In this document: positions 24,124-32,458 of the stretch, piece by piece | How positions within the stretch are numbered: position 1 is the first letter of the stretch | Layout: each line of letters starts with the position of its first letter | Assembly (NCBI RefSeq): GCF_022374895.2 | Contig: NZ_CP092423.2 | Location: 2,790,001 to 2,854,000, forward strand | Direction of reading: 5' to 3' | Origin: Mycobacterium lentiflavum | GTDB lineage: Bacteria > Actinomycetota > Actinomycetes > Mycobacteriales > Mycobacteriaceae | Length of the DNA: 64,000 bases | Position numbers and translations under genes: made by a program | The notes under the pieces: generated by a model | Seen by the model: only the letters and a program-made list of their open reading frames with translations | What the model was told of the DNA's origin: nothing | Database searches by the model: none

Positions 24124-25331
24124 CCGGACTGCGGGGCGAAGCCGCGATCGTCGGCATCGCGGAGTTGCCGGCGCAGCGCCGTCCGGCCGGGCCGCCGCTG
24201 TTCACCCTCGACCAGTACGCGCTGCTGGCGAAGATGGCCGTGGAGGATGCCGGTGTCGATCCGGCGCGCATCAACGGCCTGCTGACCCATGGGGTGGCGG
24301 AATCGGCGATGTTCGCGCCGGCGACGCTGTGCGAATACCTCGGCCTGGCCCTGGATTTCGGCGAGCGTGTCGACCTCGGCGGGGCCACGTCCGCCGGAAT
24401 GATCTGGCGGGCTGCCGCCGCGATCGAGTTGGGAATCTGCGATGCCGTGCTTGCCGTCGTGCCCGGATCGGCATCGGTGCCGCAATCCGAACGGAAATCT
24501 TCAGAACCGGCCGCGGCCCCGAATTGGTTTGGGGCATCGTCGAATAACTATGGGTCGCCGCAGGCCGAGTTCGAAATCCCGTACGGCAACCTGGGCCAGA
24601 ACGCACCGTACGCGCAGATCGCGCAGCGCTACGCTGCGGAATTCGGTTACGACCCCGCCGCGGTCGCCAAGATCGCGGTCGACCAGCGCACCAATGCCGG
24701 TGCGCATCCCGGCGCGGTTTTCCACGGCACCCCGCTCACCGTCGAGGACGTCCTCGCCAGCCCGATGATAGCCGATCCGATCCACCTGCTCGAAACGGTG
24801 ATGCGTGTGCATGGGGGAGTCGGCGTCCTGCTCGCCAATGCCGACGTCGCCCGCCGCAGCCGTCACCGCCCCGTGTGGATCAAAGGTTTTGGCGAGCACA
24901 TCGCATTCAAGACGCCGACCTACGCCGAGGACTTGCTGCACACCCCGATCACGCGCGCCGCCGACAAGGCGTTTGCGATGTCCGGGCTGAACCGGTCGGA
25001 CGTCGATGTCGCCTCGATCTACGACTGCTACACGATCACGGTCCTGATGAGCCTGGAAGATGCCGGCTTCTGCGCCAAGGGCGATGGCATGTCCTGGGTC
25101 GCCGAGCACGACCTGACCTACCGTGGTGACTTCCCGCTCAACACCGCCGGCGGCCAGCTGTCGTTCGGACAGGCCGGCATGGCCGGCGGCATGCACCATG
25201 TCGTCGACGGTGCGCGCCAGGTCATGGGCCGGGCCGGCGATGCCCAGGTACCGGACTGTCACACCGCGTTCGTCACCGGCAACGGCGGCATCATGAGCGA
25301 GCAGGTCGCGCTGATCATGCGGGGGGACTGA
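24120..25331 (+). CDS. Thiolase-superfamily protein, Ltp2-type retro-aldolase candidate
   Basis: A 403-residue SCP-x/lipid-transfer-type thiolase homolog: 'GEAAIVGIAE' start, 'VDLGGATSAGMIWRAAAAIE' where active thiolases have their nucleophilic Cys, 'DPIHLLETVMRVHGGVGVLLANAD', 'ASIYDCYTITVLMSLEDAGF' and 'NTAGGQLSFGQAGMAGGMHHVVDGARQVMG'. Loss of the Cys and presence of the 'DCYT' tyrosine region fit Ltp2, which splits a beta-hydroxyacyl-CoA into acyl-CoA plus a ketone rather than doing Claisen chemistry. Ltp2 works with a DUF35 protein, and a DUF35 gene follows 4 bases later. GTG 24120 overlaps the MaoC stop. The substrate is inferred only. Confidence 0.87.
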   Translation: MTGLRGEAAIVGIAELPAQRRPAGPPLFTLDQYALLAKMAVEDAGVDPARINGLLTHGVAESAMFAPATLCEYLGLALDFGERVDLGGATSAGMIWRAAAAIELGICDAVLAVVPGSASVPQSERKSSEPAAAPNWFGASSNNYGSPQAEFEIPYGNLGQNAPYAQIAQRYAAEFGYDPAAVAKIAVDQRTNAGAHPGAVFHGTPLTVEDVLASPMIADPIHLLETVMRVHGGVGVLLANADVARRSRHRPVWIKGFGEHIAFKTPTYAEDLLHTPITRAADKAFAMSGLNRSDVDVASIYDCYTITVLMSLEDAGFCAKGDGMSWVAEHDLTYRGDFPLNTAGGQLSFGQAGMAGGMHHVVDGARQVMGRAGDAQVPDCHTAFVTGNGGIMSEQVALIMRGD

Positions 25332-25335
25332 CGCC

Positions 25336-25746
25336 TTGAGTACCGAACCCCGTCCGGTTCCCGAGCCCACCCCGGTGTCGAAGCCCTTCTGGGATGGCCT
25401 GGCGCAGCACCGAATCGTGGTGCAGTACTCGCCCTCGCTGCGACGCTACGTGTTCTACCCGCGCACGCTCGCCCCGGGATCCCTGGCCGATGACCTGGAA
25501 TGGCGCGAAATCGATGGTGCGGGAGCGTTGTACACCTTCACGGTTGCCCGCAGACCCACCGGCCCGCCCTGGGCAGATGCGGTGCCGCAATTGCTCGCAG
25601 TCGTGCAGTGGGATGCTGGACCCCGGATCAGCACCGAACTGGTCGACATCGACCCGAGCGACATCCGGATTGGTATGCGGGTGGAGCCGGTGTTCTACGA
25701 TCTGCCCGAGGCCGGCATCACCTTGTTGCGATATCGGCCCGCGTGA
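25336..25746 (+). CDS. DUF35 OB-fold protein without zinc-ribbon cysteines
   Basis: A 136-residue acyl-CoA-associated OB-fold protein: 'PVSKPFWDGLAQHRIVVQYSPSLRRYVFYPR' is the N-terminal hook and rubredoxin-like ribbon, 'GALYTFTVARRP' and 'PQLLAVVQWD' are OB strands. In most DUF35 proteins two CxxC pairs bind zinc around 'YVFYPR'; here the protein has no cysteine at all. Known: DUF35 domains bind and organise thiolase-type partners (ChsH2 DUF35 with Ltp2). TTG start at 25336, behind GGGGGGAC. It sits 4 bases after the Ltp2-like gene, its obvious partner. Confidence 0.85.
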   Translation: MSTEPRPVPEPTPVSKPFWDGLAQHRIVVQYSPSLRRYVFYPRTLAPGSLADDLEWREIDGAGALYTFTVARRPTGPPWADAVPQLLAVVQWDAGPRISTELVDIDPSDIRIGMRVEPVFYDLPEAGITLLRYRPA

Positions 25747-25772
25747 CCTCAACGGTGAGGTCGGAGGTACAG

Positions 25773-25892
25773 ATGGACGATGCCGTGCAGGCGATGCTCG
25801 ACCAGTTGAGCGCGGGGTTTCGGCGCGGCGCGCTCGCCACCGACCCGCGCTGGCACCGGGCATACCGAGACGTCTCGATATGCCCGAGGTAA
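25773..25892 (+). CDS. Small ORF of unknown function (39 aa)
   Basis: ATG at 25773 follows a strong GGAGGT with 4-base spacing and opens 'MDDAVQAMLDQLSAGF', ending 'HRAYRDVSICPR'. Its last 13 bases overlap the BVMO start (ATG 25880). The first 16 residues resemble the N-terminal helix of mycobacterial HSL-type esterases (compare 'LDPQIAAIIEQLDGAF' encoded at the left edge), so it may be a truncated esterase start; equally it may be a leader that couples translation into the BVMO gene, which has no clear ribosome site of its own. Confidence 0.45.
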   Translation: MDDAVQAMLDQLSAGFRRGALATDPRWHRAYRDVSICPR

Positions 25893-27493
25893 GCGACGCC
25901 ATCGTGATCGGCGCCGGGTTCGCCGGGCTCTACGCCGTGCACCGGCTCGCGACATCGGGCTTGTCGGTGATCGCCGTCGAGGCGGCCCCCGATGTGGGCG
26001 GCACGTGGTACTGGAATCGCTATCCGGGAGCGCGATGCGACGTCGAAAGCGTGGACTACTCCTACTCTTTCGACGACGACCTGCAGAAGAGCTGGCAGTG
26101 GAGCGAGCGCTTCGCCGCTCAGCCCGAGATCCTGGCCTACCTGCGCCACGTCGCCGACCGATTCGAGCTGCGTCGCCATTACCGATTCGGTCTCGACGTG
26201 GTCGGTGCCACGTTCGACCTGGGCGACGGTCGCTGGCACGTCCAGACCGCGACCGGTCAAACATATGCGGCACGATTTCTGTTATGCGCCACCGGTTGCC
26301 TGTCGGCGGTGAATCGGCCCAATATCGCAGGCGTTGAGGACTTTTCGGGCGAGGTGTATTTCACGGCCGCGTGGCCGCGCGAAGATCCCGATCTGCGTGA
26401 CAAGCTGGTGGGCCTGATCGGCACGGGATCGTCCGGGATCCAGGTGACGCCGATCATTGCCGCCCAAGCCCGGAAACTCGTCGTGTTTCAGCGATCGGCG
26501 AACTACACAATTCCCATGCCCAACCGGCCGTGGTCGATCGAGGAGCTACGAGAGATCCAGGAGCAGTATCCCGAGCGTCGCCGGGCGTCGGCGTACGCAT
26601 CGGCCGGCACACCGCACGGCACCTACCCCAAGAACGCCGTCGACGCCGGACCCGAGGAGCAGGCCGAGGCGTTGTGGAAGCGCTGGCGCGAAGGTGGCGT
26701 TCTTTTCGCCAAGACTTTCCCCGACCAGACCAGCGATCTGGCCGCCAACGACGTCGCCCGGCGGTTCGCCGAGGAGCGGATCCGGGAAATCGTCACAGAT
26801 CCCGTCGTCGCAACCGATCTCATTCCGGTCGACCATCCGATCGGAACCAAACGGATCTGCACGGACAACGGGTACTACGCCAGCTTCAACCGCGACAACG
26901 TGGAGCTGGTGAACCTGCGCCGCGAGCCCATCCGAGAGATCACCCCGCATGGGGTACGCACCAGCGAAGCGACCTATCCGCTCGACGTGCTGATCTTCGC
27001 CACCGGCTTCGACGCCATGACGGGGGCGTTGACGCGAATAAACCCGTGCGGTCCCGGGGGAGAGCGACTGCGGGACATCTGGCATGACGGGCCGCTGACC
27101 TTCCTCGGTCTGATGGTGCCCGGTCTGCCGAATCTGTTCACGATCAGCGGGCCGGGAAGTCCGTCGGTGCTGGCGAACATGGTGCTGCACGCCGAGGTTC
27201 AGGTCGACTGGGTCATCGACCTGATTCACGCCGCGCGACAACAGGGGGCGAGCGAGGTCGAGCCGCGCCTCGACGCGGCCGTGGCGTGGACCGATCAGGT
27301 GGCCCAGGCCGCCGAGCGGACGCTGTTCCCGAGGGCCGCGTCGTCGTGGTATCTGGGTGCCAACATCGAAGGCAAGAAGCGCACCTTCATGCCGTATATC
27401 GGAGGGTTCGGTACCTACCGGCGCCACTGTGATGATGTGGCCCAACACAATTACGCCGGGTTGGTGTTGACGACGAGATCAAAGGGAAAGTGA
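25880..27493 (+). CDS. Baeyer-Villiger monooxygenase-like flavoprotein, copy 2 (fingerprint His replaced)
   Basis: A 537-residue paralog of the enzyme at 5464, with the same 'GAGFAGLYAVHRL', 'GGTWYWNRYPGARCD', 'GTGSSG', 'FATGFDAMTGALTRI' and C-terminal 'RTFMPYIGGFGTYRRHCDDV'. In the fingerprint (residues 155-165) F155, G157 and W165 remain but the otherwise conserved His is Phe161. Known: this His is important for BVMO catalysis and folding; changing it usually damages activity, so the reaction may differ (oxidase-like or altered monooxygenase). It lies between the DUF35/sORF and FadD genes of the igr-like array and probably acts on the ketone released by the Ltp2-type enzyme. The ATG at 25880 lies within the end of a small ORF. 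Confidence 0.88.
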   Translation: MPEVSDAIVIGAGFAGLYAVHRLATSGLSVIAVEAAPDVGGTWYWNRYPGARCDVESVDYSYSFDDDLQKSWQWSERFAAQPEILAYLRHVADRFELRRHYRFGLDVVGATFDLGDGRWHVQTATGQTYAARFLLCATGCLSAVNRPNIAGVEDFSGEVYFTAAWPREDPDLRDKLVGLIGTGSSGIQVTPIIAAQARKLVVFQRSANYTIPMPNRPWSIEELREIQEQYPERRRASAYASAGTPHGTYPKNAVDAGPEEQAEALWKRWREGGVLFAKTFPDQTSDLAANDVARRFAEERIREIVTDPVVATDLIPVDHPIGTKRICTDNGYYASFNRDNVELVNLRREPIREITPHGVRTSEATYPLDVLIFATGFDAMTGALTRINPCGPGGERLRDIWHDGPLTFLGLMVPGLPNLFTISGPGSPSVLANMVLHAEVQVDWVIDLIHAARQQGASEVEPRLDAAVAWTDQVAQAAERTLFPRAASSWYLGANIEGKKRTFMPYIGGFGTYRRHCDDVAQHNYAGLVLTTRSKGK

Positions 27494-27497
27494 GACA

Positions 27498-29102
27498 GTG
27501 CCGGAGACGGTTCAGCAGTTATTGCGGCTGCGCAGGCATGACGACACGCCCGCGATCGCACACGGCGAGGCCACCTGGACTTGGCGTGAGCACCTGGCCG
27601 AGGCCGAGGCCGAGGCGGCGGCGGTGATTGCCCTCGCCGACCCGGACCGCCCGTTACACGTCGGTGCCGCGCTGGGCAATTCACCGCCGATGCTGCGCGC
27701 GATGGCCGCCGCCGCGCTGGGCGGCTATGTGCTGTGCGGGCTCAACACCACCCGCCGCGGGCCCGCGCTGCTTTCCGATATCCAGCGCTCCGACTGTCAG
27801 ATCCTGCTGATGGACGACGAGCACCTGCCCTTGTTGGAAGGTCTTGATCTCGCGGGAATTCAGGTTCTGAACGTGGGATCGGTGCGCTACGCCGATCTGG
27901 TGGCCGCGGCGCCGCCCATGACTGCGCACCGCGAGGTCACCGCCGCCGACACGTTCATGATGATCTTCACCTCCGGAACCAGCGGCAATCCCAAGGCCGT
28001 GCGGTTCGCACACGGAATGGCGATCATGTGCGGCGCCAGCCTGGTCTTTCAGTACGACATCACCGCGGCCGATGTCTGCTATCTGGCGATGCCGCTGTTT
28101 CACTCCAACGGCGTTGCCGCCGGTTGGGCCGTCGCCGTGGGCAGCGGGGCGCTGATGGTCCCCGCCAAGTTCTCGCCATCGCGGTTCATCGATGATGTCC
28201 GCCGCTACGGCGTGACCTACCTGAATTACGTCGGCAAGCCGCTTTCGCTGATCCTTTCCACCCCCGAGCGTCCCGACGACGCCGACACGACGCTGCGTAT
28301 GGCGTTCGGCAACGAGGCCACCGATCGCGATATCACGGAATTTGCCCGGCGTTTCGGTTGCCGGGTGGTCGACAGCTTTGGGTCCAGCGAGTTCGCGGTG
28401 ATCGTGGTGCGCGAGGACGGCACGCCGCCCGGCTCGATCGGCAAGCCGTATCCCGGTGTCAGCATTTATGACCCCACAACTTTGACGGAGTGCGCAGTCG
28501 CGCAGTTCGACGAACACGGCGCGCTGACCAACTTCGACGACGCTGTCGGCGAACTGGTGAACACCACGGGAGCGGGGCCGTTCGTCGGCTACTACAACGA
28601 TCCGGACGCCACCGCGGAGCGGATGCGACACGGCATGTACTGGGCGGGCGATTTGGCCTATCGCGATGCCGACGGCTTCATCTACCTTGCCGGCCGCACC
28701 GCCGACTGGATGCGGGTGGACGGCGAGAACCTCGCGGCGGCACCGATCGAGCGGATCCTGGAACGACTGCCGCAGGTCAGCCAGGTCGCGGTGTATGCCG
28801 TGCCCGACGAGCGGGTCGGCGACCAGGTAATGGCGGCGCTGGTGCTTCGTCGCGGAATGGATTTGCGGCCAACCGATCTCGAGCAGTTCCTGGCCACCCA
28901 GCGCGATCTCTCACCGAAGGCCTGGCCACGCTACGTGCGCATCAACGACGACCTTCCGACGACCGCCACCAACAAGATCCTCAAGCGTGAGCTGATCGCC
29001 GCCGGCATCGACGCTGCGGGCGGAGTGCTGCTGATCAGGGAACCGCGCGGCACGACGTATACGACTGCGACACAACCGGTTTCAGAGGCCGCGCCGTCCT
29101 AG
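27498..29102 (+). CDS. Acyl-CoA synthetase (FadD family; FadD1/FadD17-like)
   Basis: A 534-residue ANL-superfamily ligase: AMP-binding P-loop 'FTSGTSGNPKAV' (about residues 155-166), 'YLAMPLFHSNGVAAGW', 'DSFGSSE' and the adenylate hinge 'YLAGRTADWMRVDGENLAAAPIERIL', with the C-terminal catalytic Lys in 'TATNKILKRELI'. It activates a carboxylic acid to its CoA ester at ATP expense. The N terminus, 'VQQLLRLRRHDDTPAIAHGEATWTWREHLAEA', recalls M. tuberculosis FadD1 (Rv1750c) and FadD17. GTG start at 27498, 4 bases after the BVMO stop. Inference: it loads the substrate that the FadE, MaoC and Ltp2 proteins of the same operon process. Confidence 0.88.
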   Translation: MPETVQQLLRLRRHDDTPAIAHGEATWTWREHLAEAEAEAAAVIALADPDRPLHVGAALGNSPPMLRAMAAAALGGYVLCGLNTTRRGPALLSDIQRSDCQILLMDDEHLPLLEGLDLAGIQVLNVGSVRYADLVAAAPPMTAHREVTAADTFMMIFTSGTSGNPKAVRFAHGMAIMCGASLVFQYDITAADVCYLAMPLFHSNGVAAGWAVAVGSGALMVPAKFSPSRFIDDVRRYGVTYLNYVGKPLSLILSTPERPDDADTTLRMAFGNEATDRDITEFARRFGCRVVDSFGSSEFAVIVVREDGTPPGSIGKPYPGVSIYDPTTLTECAVAQFDEHGALTNFDDAVGELVNTTGAGPFVGYYNDPDATAERMRHGMYWAGDLAYRDADGFIYLAGRTADWMRVDGENLAAAPIERILERLPQVSQVAVYAVPDERVGDQVMAALVLRRGMDLRPTDLEQFLATQRDLSPKAWPRYVRINDDLPTTATNKILKRELIAAGIDAAGGVLLIREPRGTTYTTATQPVSEAAPS

Positions 29103-29103
29103 C

Positions 29104-29949
29104 TCACTGCGCGGTACTGGGCGCCTCGCCAAATCGGGCCAGGACCAACGTGCCGCCTACGGCCACAACGAACCCCAGGATGACCAACCACCCCCAACCG
29201 GGCCGCGCGGTGTCACCCAGCCACAGCACGCCGACAAGTGCGGGCGCGATGGTTTCACCGACGACCATCGCGGCCACCGTGGTGGTGACGGATCCCCGCT
29301 GTAGGGCGGAGGTGAACAACAGAAACCCCGCGGCGCCACCCGCGGCCGCGGCGTACAGCGCCGGGCTGGTGTAGAACGCGGACTTGGTCGGGTCGATCTC
29401 GTCGACCAGGCGCACTCCGATCTCGACGACGCCGAATCCGCTTCCGGCACCGAGGCCCAGGACCAGCGCACGTTCGCGGTCGGGCAACCGGCCGGCCACG
29501 GCGCCGACGAGGAAGATGGCGGCGGCGACGACGATCAGCGCCCAGCCAAGGCCGGCCGGCCCATGCTGGAAGTGGCCTGGCCCGGCGGCACAAGCGAGCG
29601 CAAAGAGGCTCACGCAAACCACACCGACCGCGGTCCACTCGGCCTTGGACAGCCGAGTCGAGAGCACCCACGCCGACACGATGCCGGTGACCGCGATCGA
29701 GGCGGCCAGCGCTGCGGCGACGACGTAGATCGGCACCAGGCGAAGCGCCGCGACCTGCAGCAGGAAACCGACGCCGTCCAGGCCAATGCCCGCGATGTAG
29801 CGCCACTGCCGTACGGCACGTAGCAGCAGCATCGCGTCGACGCCGGAGGTACCGCCTGATTCCACCGACCGCGCCGCGACAGCCTGCAGTACCGAGGCGG
29901 TGCCGTAGCACACCGAGCAACCCAGAGCGAGTAGGAATCCGATCAGCAC
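29104..29949 (-). CDS. Multi-spanning membrane protein, DMT/EamA-like transporter
   Basis: A 281-residue protein with about nine to ten hydrophobic helices in two halves (for example 'VLIGFLLALGCSVCYGTASVLQAVAA', 'YVVAAALAASIAVTGIVSAWVL', 'WALIVVAAAIFLVGAVAG', 'WLVILGFVVAVGGTLVLARFG'), the layout of the drug/metabolite transporter superfamily. GTG at 29949 is chosen because the membrane fold begins there; the ribosome site is poor. It converges with the FadD gene (2 bases apart) and diverges from the SDR at 30047. Substrate unknown; export or uptake of a pathway compound is possible. Confidence 0.75.
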   Translation of the reverse strand: MLIGFLLALGCSVCYGTASVLQAVAARSVESGGTSGVDAMLLLRAVRQWRYIAGIGLDGVGFLLQVAALRLVPIYVVAAALAASIAVTGIVSAWVLSTRLSKAEWTAVGVVCVSLFALACAAGPGHFQHGPAGLGWALIVVAAAIFLVGAVAGRLPDRERALVLGLGAGSGFGVVEIGVRLVDEIDPTKSAFYTSPALYAAAAGGAAGFLLFTSALQRGSVTTTVAAMVVGETIAPALVGVLWLGDTARPGWGWLVILGFVVAVGGTLVLARFGEAPSTAQ

Positions 29950-30046
29950 AGTGCAGACAGTAGCCGAGGCGGAGTTCGTGGGCAGGGCCTGCGGCGCAGG
30001 ACGACAATGGCGCCGTGGGGCATTCACCGGCGTGGAGGGGATAGCG

Positions 30047-30787
30047 ATGACGGGTATCGAAGGCAAGGTCGTGGCCGTCACCGGGGCGAGCGGCGGGATC
30101 GGCGAGGCGACCGCGCGTCTGCTCGCCGGACGCGGCGCGCGCCTGGTCCTGGGAGCCCGTCGCGTCGAGCGCCTTGACGAAATCGCAGGCGAGCTATGCG
30201 ATCACGGAGGACAGGCCGTCAGTTGCCGGGTCGACGTCGCCCGTCGGGAGGATCTCGAGCGGCTCGTCAGTACCGCCGTCGACCAGTTCGGTCGCCTCGA
30301 CGTGTTGGTGAGCAACGCCGGAATCAGCAAGATCGGGCCGATCTCCGAGCTGGACGTCGACGGCTGGGCGGCAATGATCGACGTCAACCTTCGCGGGGTG
30401 CTGCACGGATTCGCCGCGGCACTCCCGGTGTTTCGCCGACAGGGCCGCGGACACTTCGTGACGACGGTCTCGACGGCCGGGCTGAAGATCGTGCCGACCA
30501 TGGCGGTCTACGCGGCGACCAAAAACGCGGTGCGCACGGTGATGGAAGGTCTGCGCCAAGAGTCGACCGATGGCGTGATCCGTACGACGTCGATATCGCC
30601 GGGTTTCGTTGACACTGAACTCGACAAGTCGATCGACGACGTCGTGTTGCGCGAGCAGATCCGGCGCGCGATGAACGACGTCGGTATTCAGCCGGACGCG
30701 GTCGCACGGGCCATCGCGTTCGCCGTCGAGCAGCCCGACGAAGTGGAGGTCGGGGACATCACCATCCGGCCCGCGGTCCAGGGCTAG
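30047..30787 (+). CDS. SDR-family oxidoreductase
   Basis: A 246-residue classical SDR: 'TGASGGIG', 'SNAG', 'ATKNAVRTVMEGLRQE' (Y-A-A-T-K active site). ATG at 30047 has GGAGGGG at 6-base spacing. The C terminus, 'AIAFAVEQPDEVEVGDITIRP', is the ending of the group annotated as oxidoreductases similar to YdfG. Its stop overlaps the convergent hydrolase by 4 bases. NADP-dependent alcohol/ketone chemistry is expected; the substrate is unknown. Confidence 0.85.
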   Translation: MTGIEGKVVAVTGASGGIGEATARLLAGRGARLVLGARRVERLDEIAGELCDHGGQAVSCRVDVARREDLERLVSTAVDQFGRLDVLVSNAGISKIGPISELDVDGWAAMIDVNLRGVLHGFAAALPVFRRQGRGHFVTTVSTAGLKIVPTMAVYAATKNAVRTVMEGLRQESTDGVIRTTSISPGFVDTELDKSIDDVVLREQIRRAMNDVGIQPDAVARAIAFAVEQPDEVEVGDITIRPAVQG

Positions 30788-31665
30788 CGGTGTCGGCTCA
30801 CGAACCGTTCGACCGCATCGGCGATCTCTTGGGGCTTGTCTTCCTGTAGGAAGTGCTTTGCCGGCAACAGGATTGAATCGGTGGCGCCCGCGGCTCGTTG
30901 CGCTTGGATCCCCCAGCGCCGCCAGGGGAGCATCCTGTCGCGCGCGCCCCACACGACTTGCACGGGGTACGGTCCGTCCCGGACGGCGTCGAGATAGAGC
31001 TTTTCCTTCGCGGCGGTCAGCTCGAAGCCGCGCATGATCTTCAGGAACGCCCGCCCCCCGTCGTCGCCGAATAGCAGGGGCACCCAACACGCGATCTCCG
31101 CGGCGGGAACATGGCGGCTGACCCCGACGAGTCGCATGATCGACAGAAATGCGCCCGGTACGCGCAGCGATGCCAGCCACGCTTCGCCGATACCCCGGTG
31201 GGCGAAAGGTTCCATCGGCCATGGCCGGTGGAACGACTCCACTTCAATGATGGTGTTCAGCAACGTCATCGACAGCACCCGCTCGGGTACGGCGTTGGCC
31301 ACCTCGAAGCCGATGGGCCCGCCGATGTCGTGCACGACCAAGTGGAAGCGGTCGAGTTGCAATTCGTCGATCGCCGTCAGCAACCATCGGCCAAGTCCGG
31401 TCCAGGTGTAGTCGGCGTCGATGGGCCGTTCGGCAAACCCGAGGCCCGGCAGGTCGATTGCGATGCCGCGCAAACCGGTCCCGGCCAGCGCCGGAACGAC
31501 TTTGCGGTAGAGGTAGGCCGACGATGGCACACCATGCACGCATACCACCGGGGGTGCGTCCGGCGGACCGGCGTCCAGGACGAATGAGGCGATTCCCCCG
31601 GCGGTGAAGGAACGGCCCGATGACCGATATCGTTCAAGCAGCCGATTGGTCCTTGCGGTGCCCAT
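30784..31665 (-). CDS. Alpha/beta hydrolase, epoxide hydrolase/haloalkane dehalogenase-like
   Basis: A 293-residue alpha/beta hydrolase with oxyanion region 'CVHGVPSSAYLYRKVV', an Asp nucleophile in 'VVHDIGGPIGFEVA' (the HDxGG form of epoxide hydrolases and dehalogenases rather than a Ser GxSxG), an acid in 'WGARDRMLPW' and His in 'PAKHFLQEDKP'. The cap region 'PWPMEPFAHRGIGEAWL' follows. It would act through a covalent ester on an epoxide or carbon-halogen bond. ATG at 31665 is preferred over 31683. It is convergent with the SDR gene. Substrate unknown. Confidence 0.82.
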   Translation of the reverse strand: MGTARTNRLLERYRSSGRSFTAGGIASFVLDAGPPDAPPVVCVHGVPSSAYLYRKVVPALAGTGLRGIAIDLPGLGFAERPIDADYTWTGLGRWLLTAIDELQLDRFHLVVHDIGGPIGFEVANAVPERVLSMTLLNTIIEVESFHRPWPMEPFAHRGIGEAWLASLRVPGAFLSIMRLVGVSRHVPAAEIACWVPLLFGDDGGRAFLKIMRGFELTAAKEKLYLDAVRDGPYPVQVVWGARDRMLPWRRWGIQAQRAAGATDSILLPAKHFLQEDKPQEIADAVERFVSRHR

Positions 31666-31723
31666 GCAGACATGAAACGTCACGCCACGCGAAAAGCTTC
31701 CGTTCGGCGTTAGGCCGCGACCC

Positions 31724-32269
31724 CTAGCCTGACGGAAGTGTCTGGCCCGCGGGCCAGCACAGTGGCGCGAGGTAGTGCAACACCAGGGCGGTGACTACGC
31801 CGTAGCCGAGATGCGGAATCAGATCGCTGATCCAGTCGACGGGGCTCCATGTGAGCGGGTCGGTGACCCCGAGAACGGTCATCGGTCCGTTCGTGCCCAT
31901 CAGGGCGATCGCCGAGGCGACGAGCGTGGCGACCAGTAGTCCGGGCCGCCAGCCTAGGGCATACGCCACCCCGAGGACGATGCCCATGCCGATGCCCGCG
32001 GCATACCCGGTCAGCGCGCCGAGGCCGGAGATCCGGTTGGCGAGCACGTCGCCGCTGCCGGGAACCGTGAGGCCGAACAGCCTCGCCATGGCTTCGACGG
32101 TTCGTTCAGGCGTACTGCTGGTCGGACGGCCTCGCACCGCGATGTCGAGGTAGGTGATGACATTCAGTGCGGTGGTGCCCGCCGCGCCGGCGGCCGCGCC
32201 GCATAGCACGCCCGGCCAGAGCCGTTTACCTTGCAGGCCCGACAAAATGGCAGATTGCCTGATTTCCAT
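31724..32269 (-). CDS. Membrane protein of unknown function
   Basis: A 181-residue protein with four hydrophobic stretches ('LWPGVLCGAAAGAAGTTALNVITYLDI', 'GLGALTGYAAGIGMGIVLGVAYAL', 'LLVATLVASAIALMG', 'HLGYGVVTALVLHYLAPLC'). It is glycine/alanine-rich in the first helix and resembles uncharacterised actinobacterial membrane proteins. ATG at 32269 follows GAGGAG at 8-base spacing. No motif gives a function. It stands alone, divergent from the small exported protein at 32459. Confidence 0.65.
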   Translation of the reverse strand: MEIRQSAILSGLQGKRLWPGVLCGAAAGAAGTTALNVITYLDIAVRGRPTSSTPERTVEAMARLFGLTVPGSGDVLANRISGLGALTGYAAGIGMGIVLGVAYALGWRPGLLVATLVASAIALMGTNGPMTVLGVTDPLTWSPVDWISDLIPHLGYGVVTALVLHYLAPLCWPAGQTLPSG

Positions 32270-32458
32270 GACGACCGTCTCCTCGGCTGTGGCTCTACAC
32301 AGCATGCCGCAAAGGATCTAAAATTAGGCACGTGAGTAATCGCACGGCCAGGACTCCTGGTGAGGTGCACACCAACCCTGCGCGTCTTCCGCAATCACAG
32401 GCCGCCCCAGCACTTCCGGGCGCCGGCCCGGCGCACGGGCTGTAGTCGGCCGACAAGT

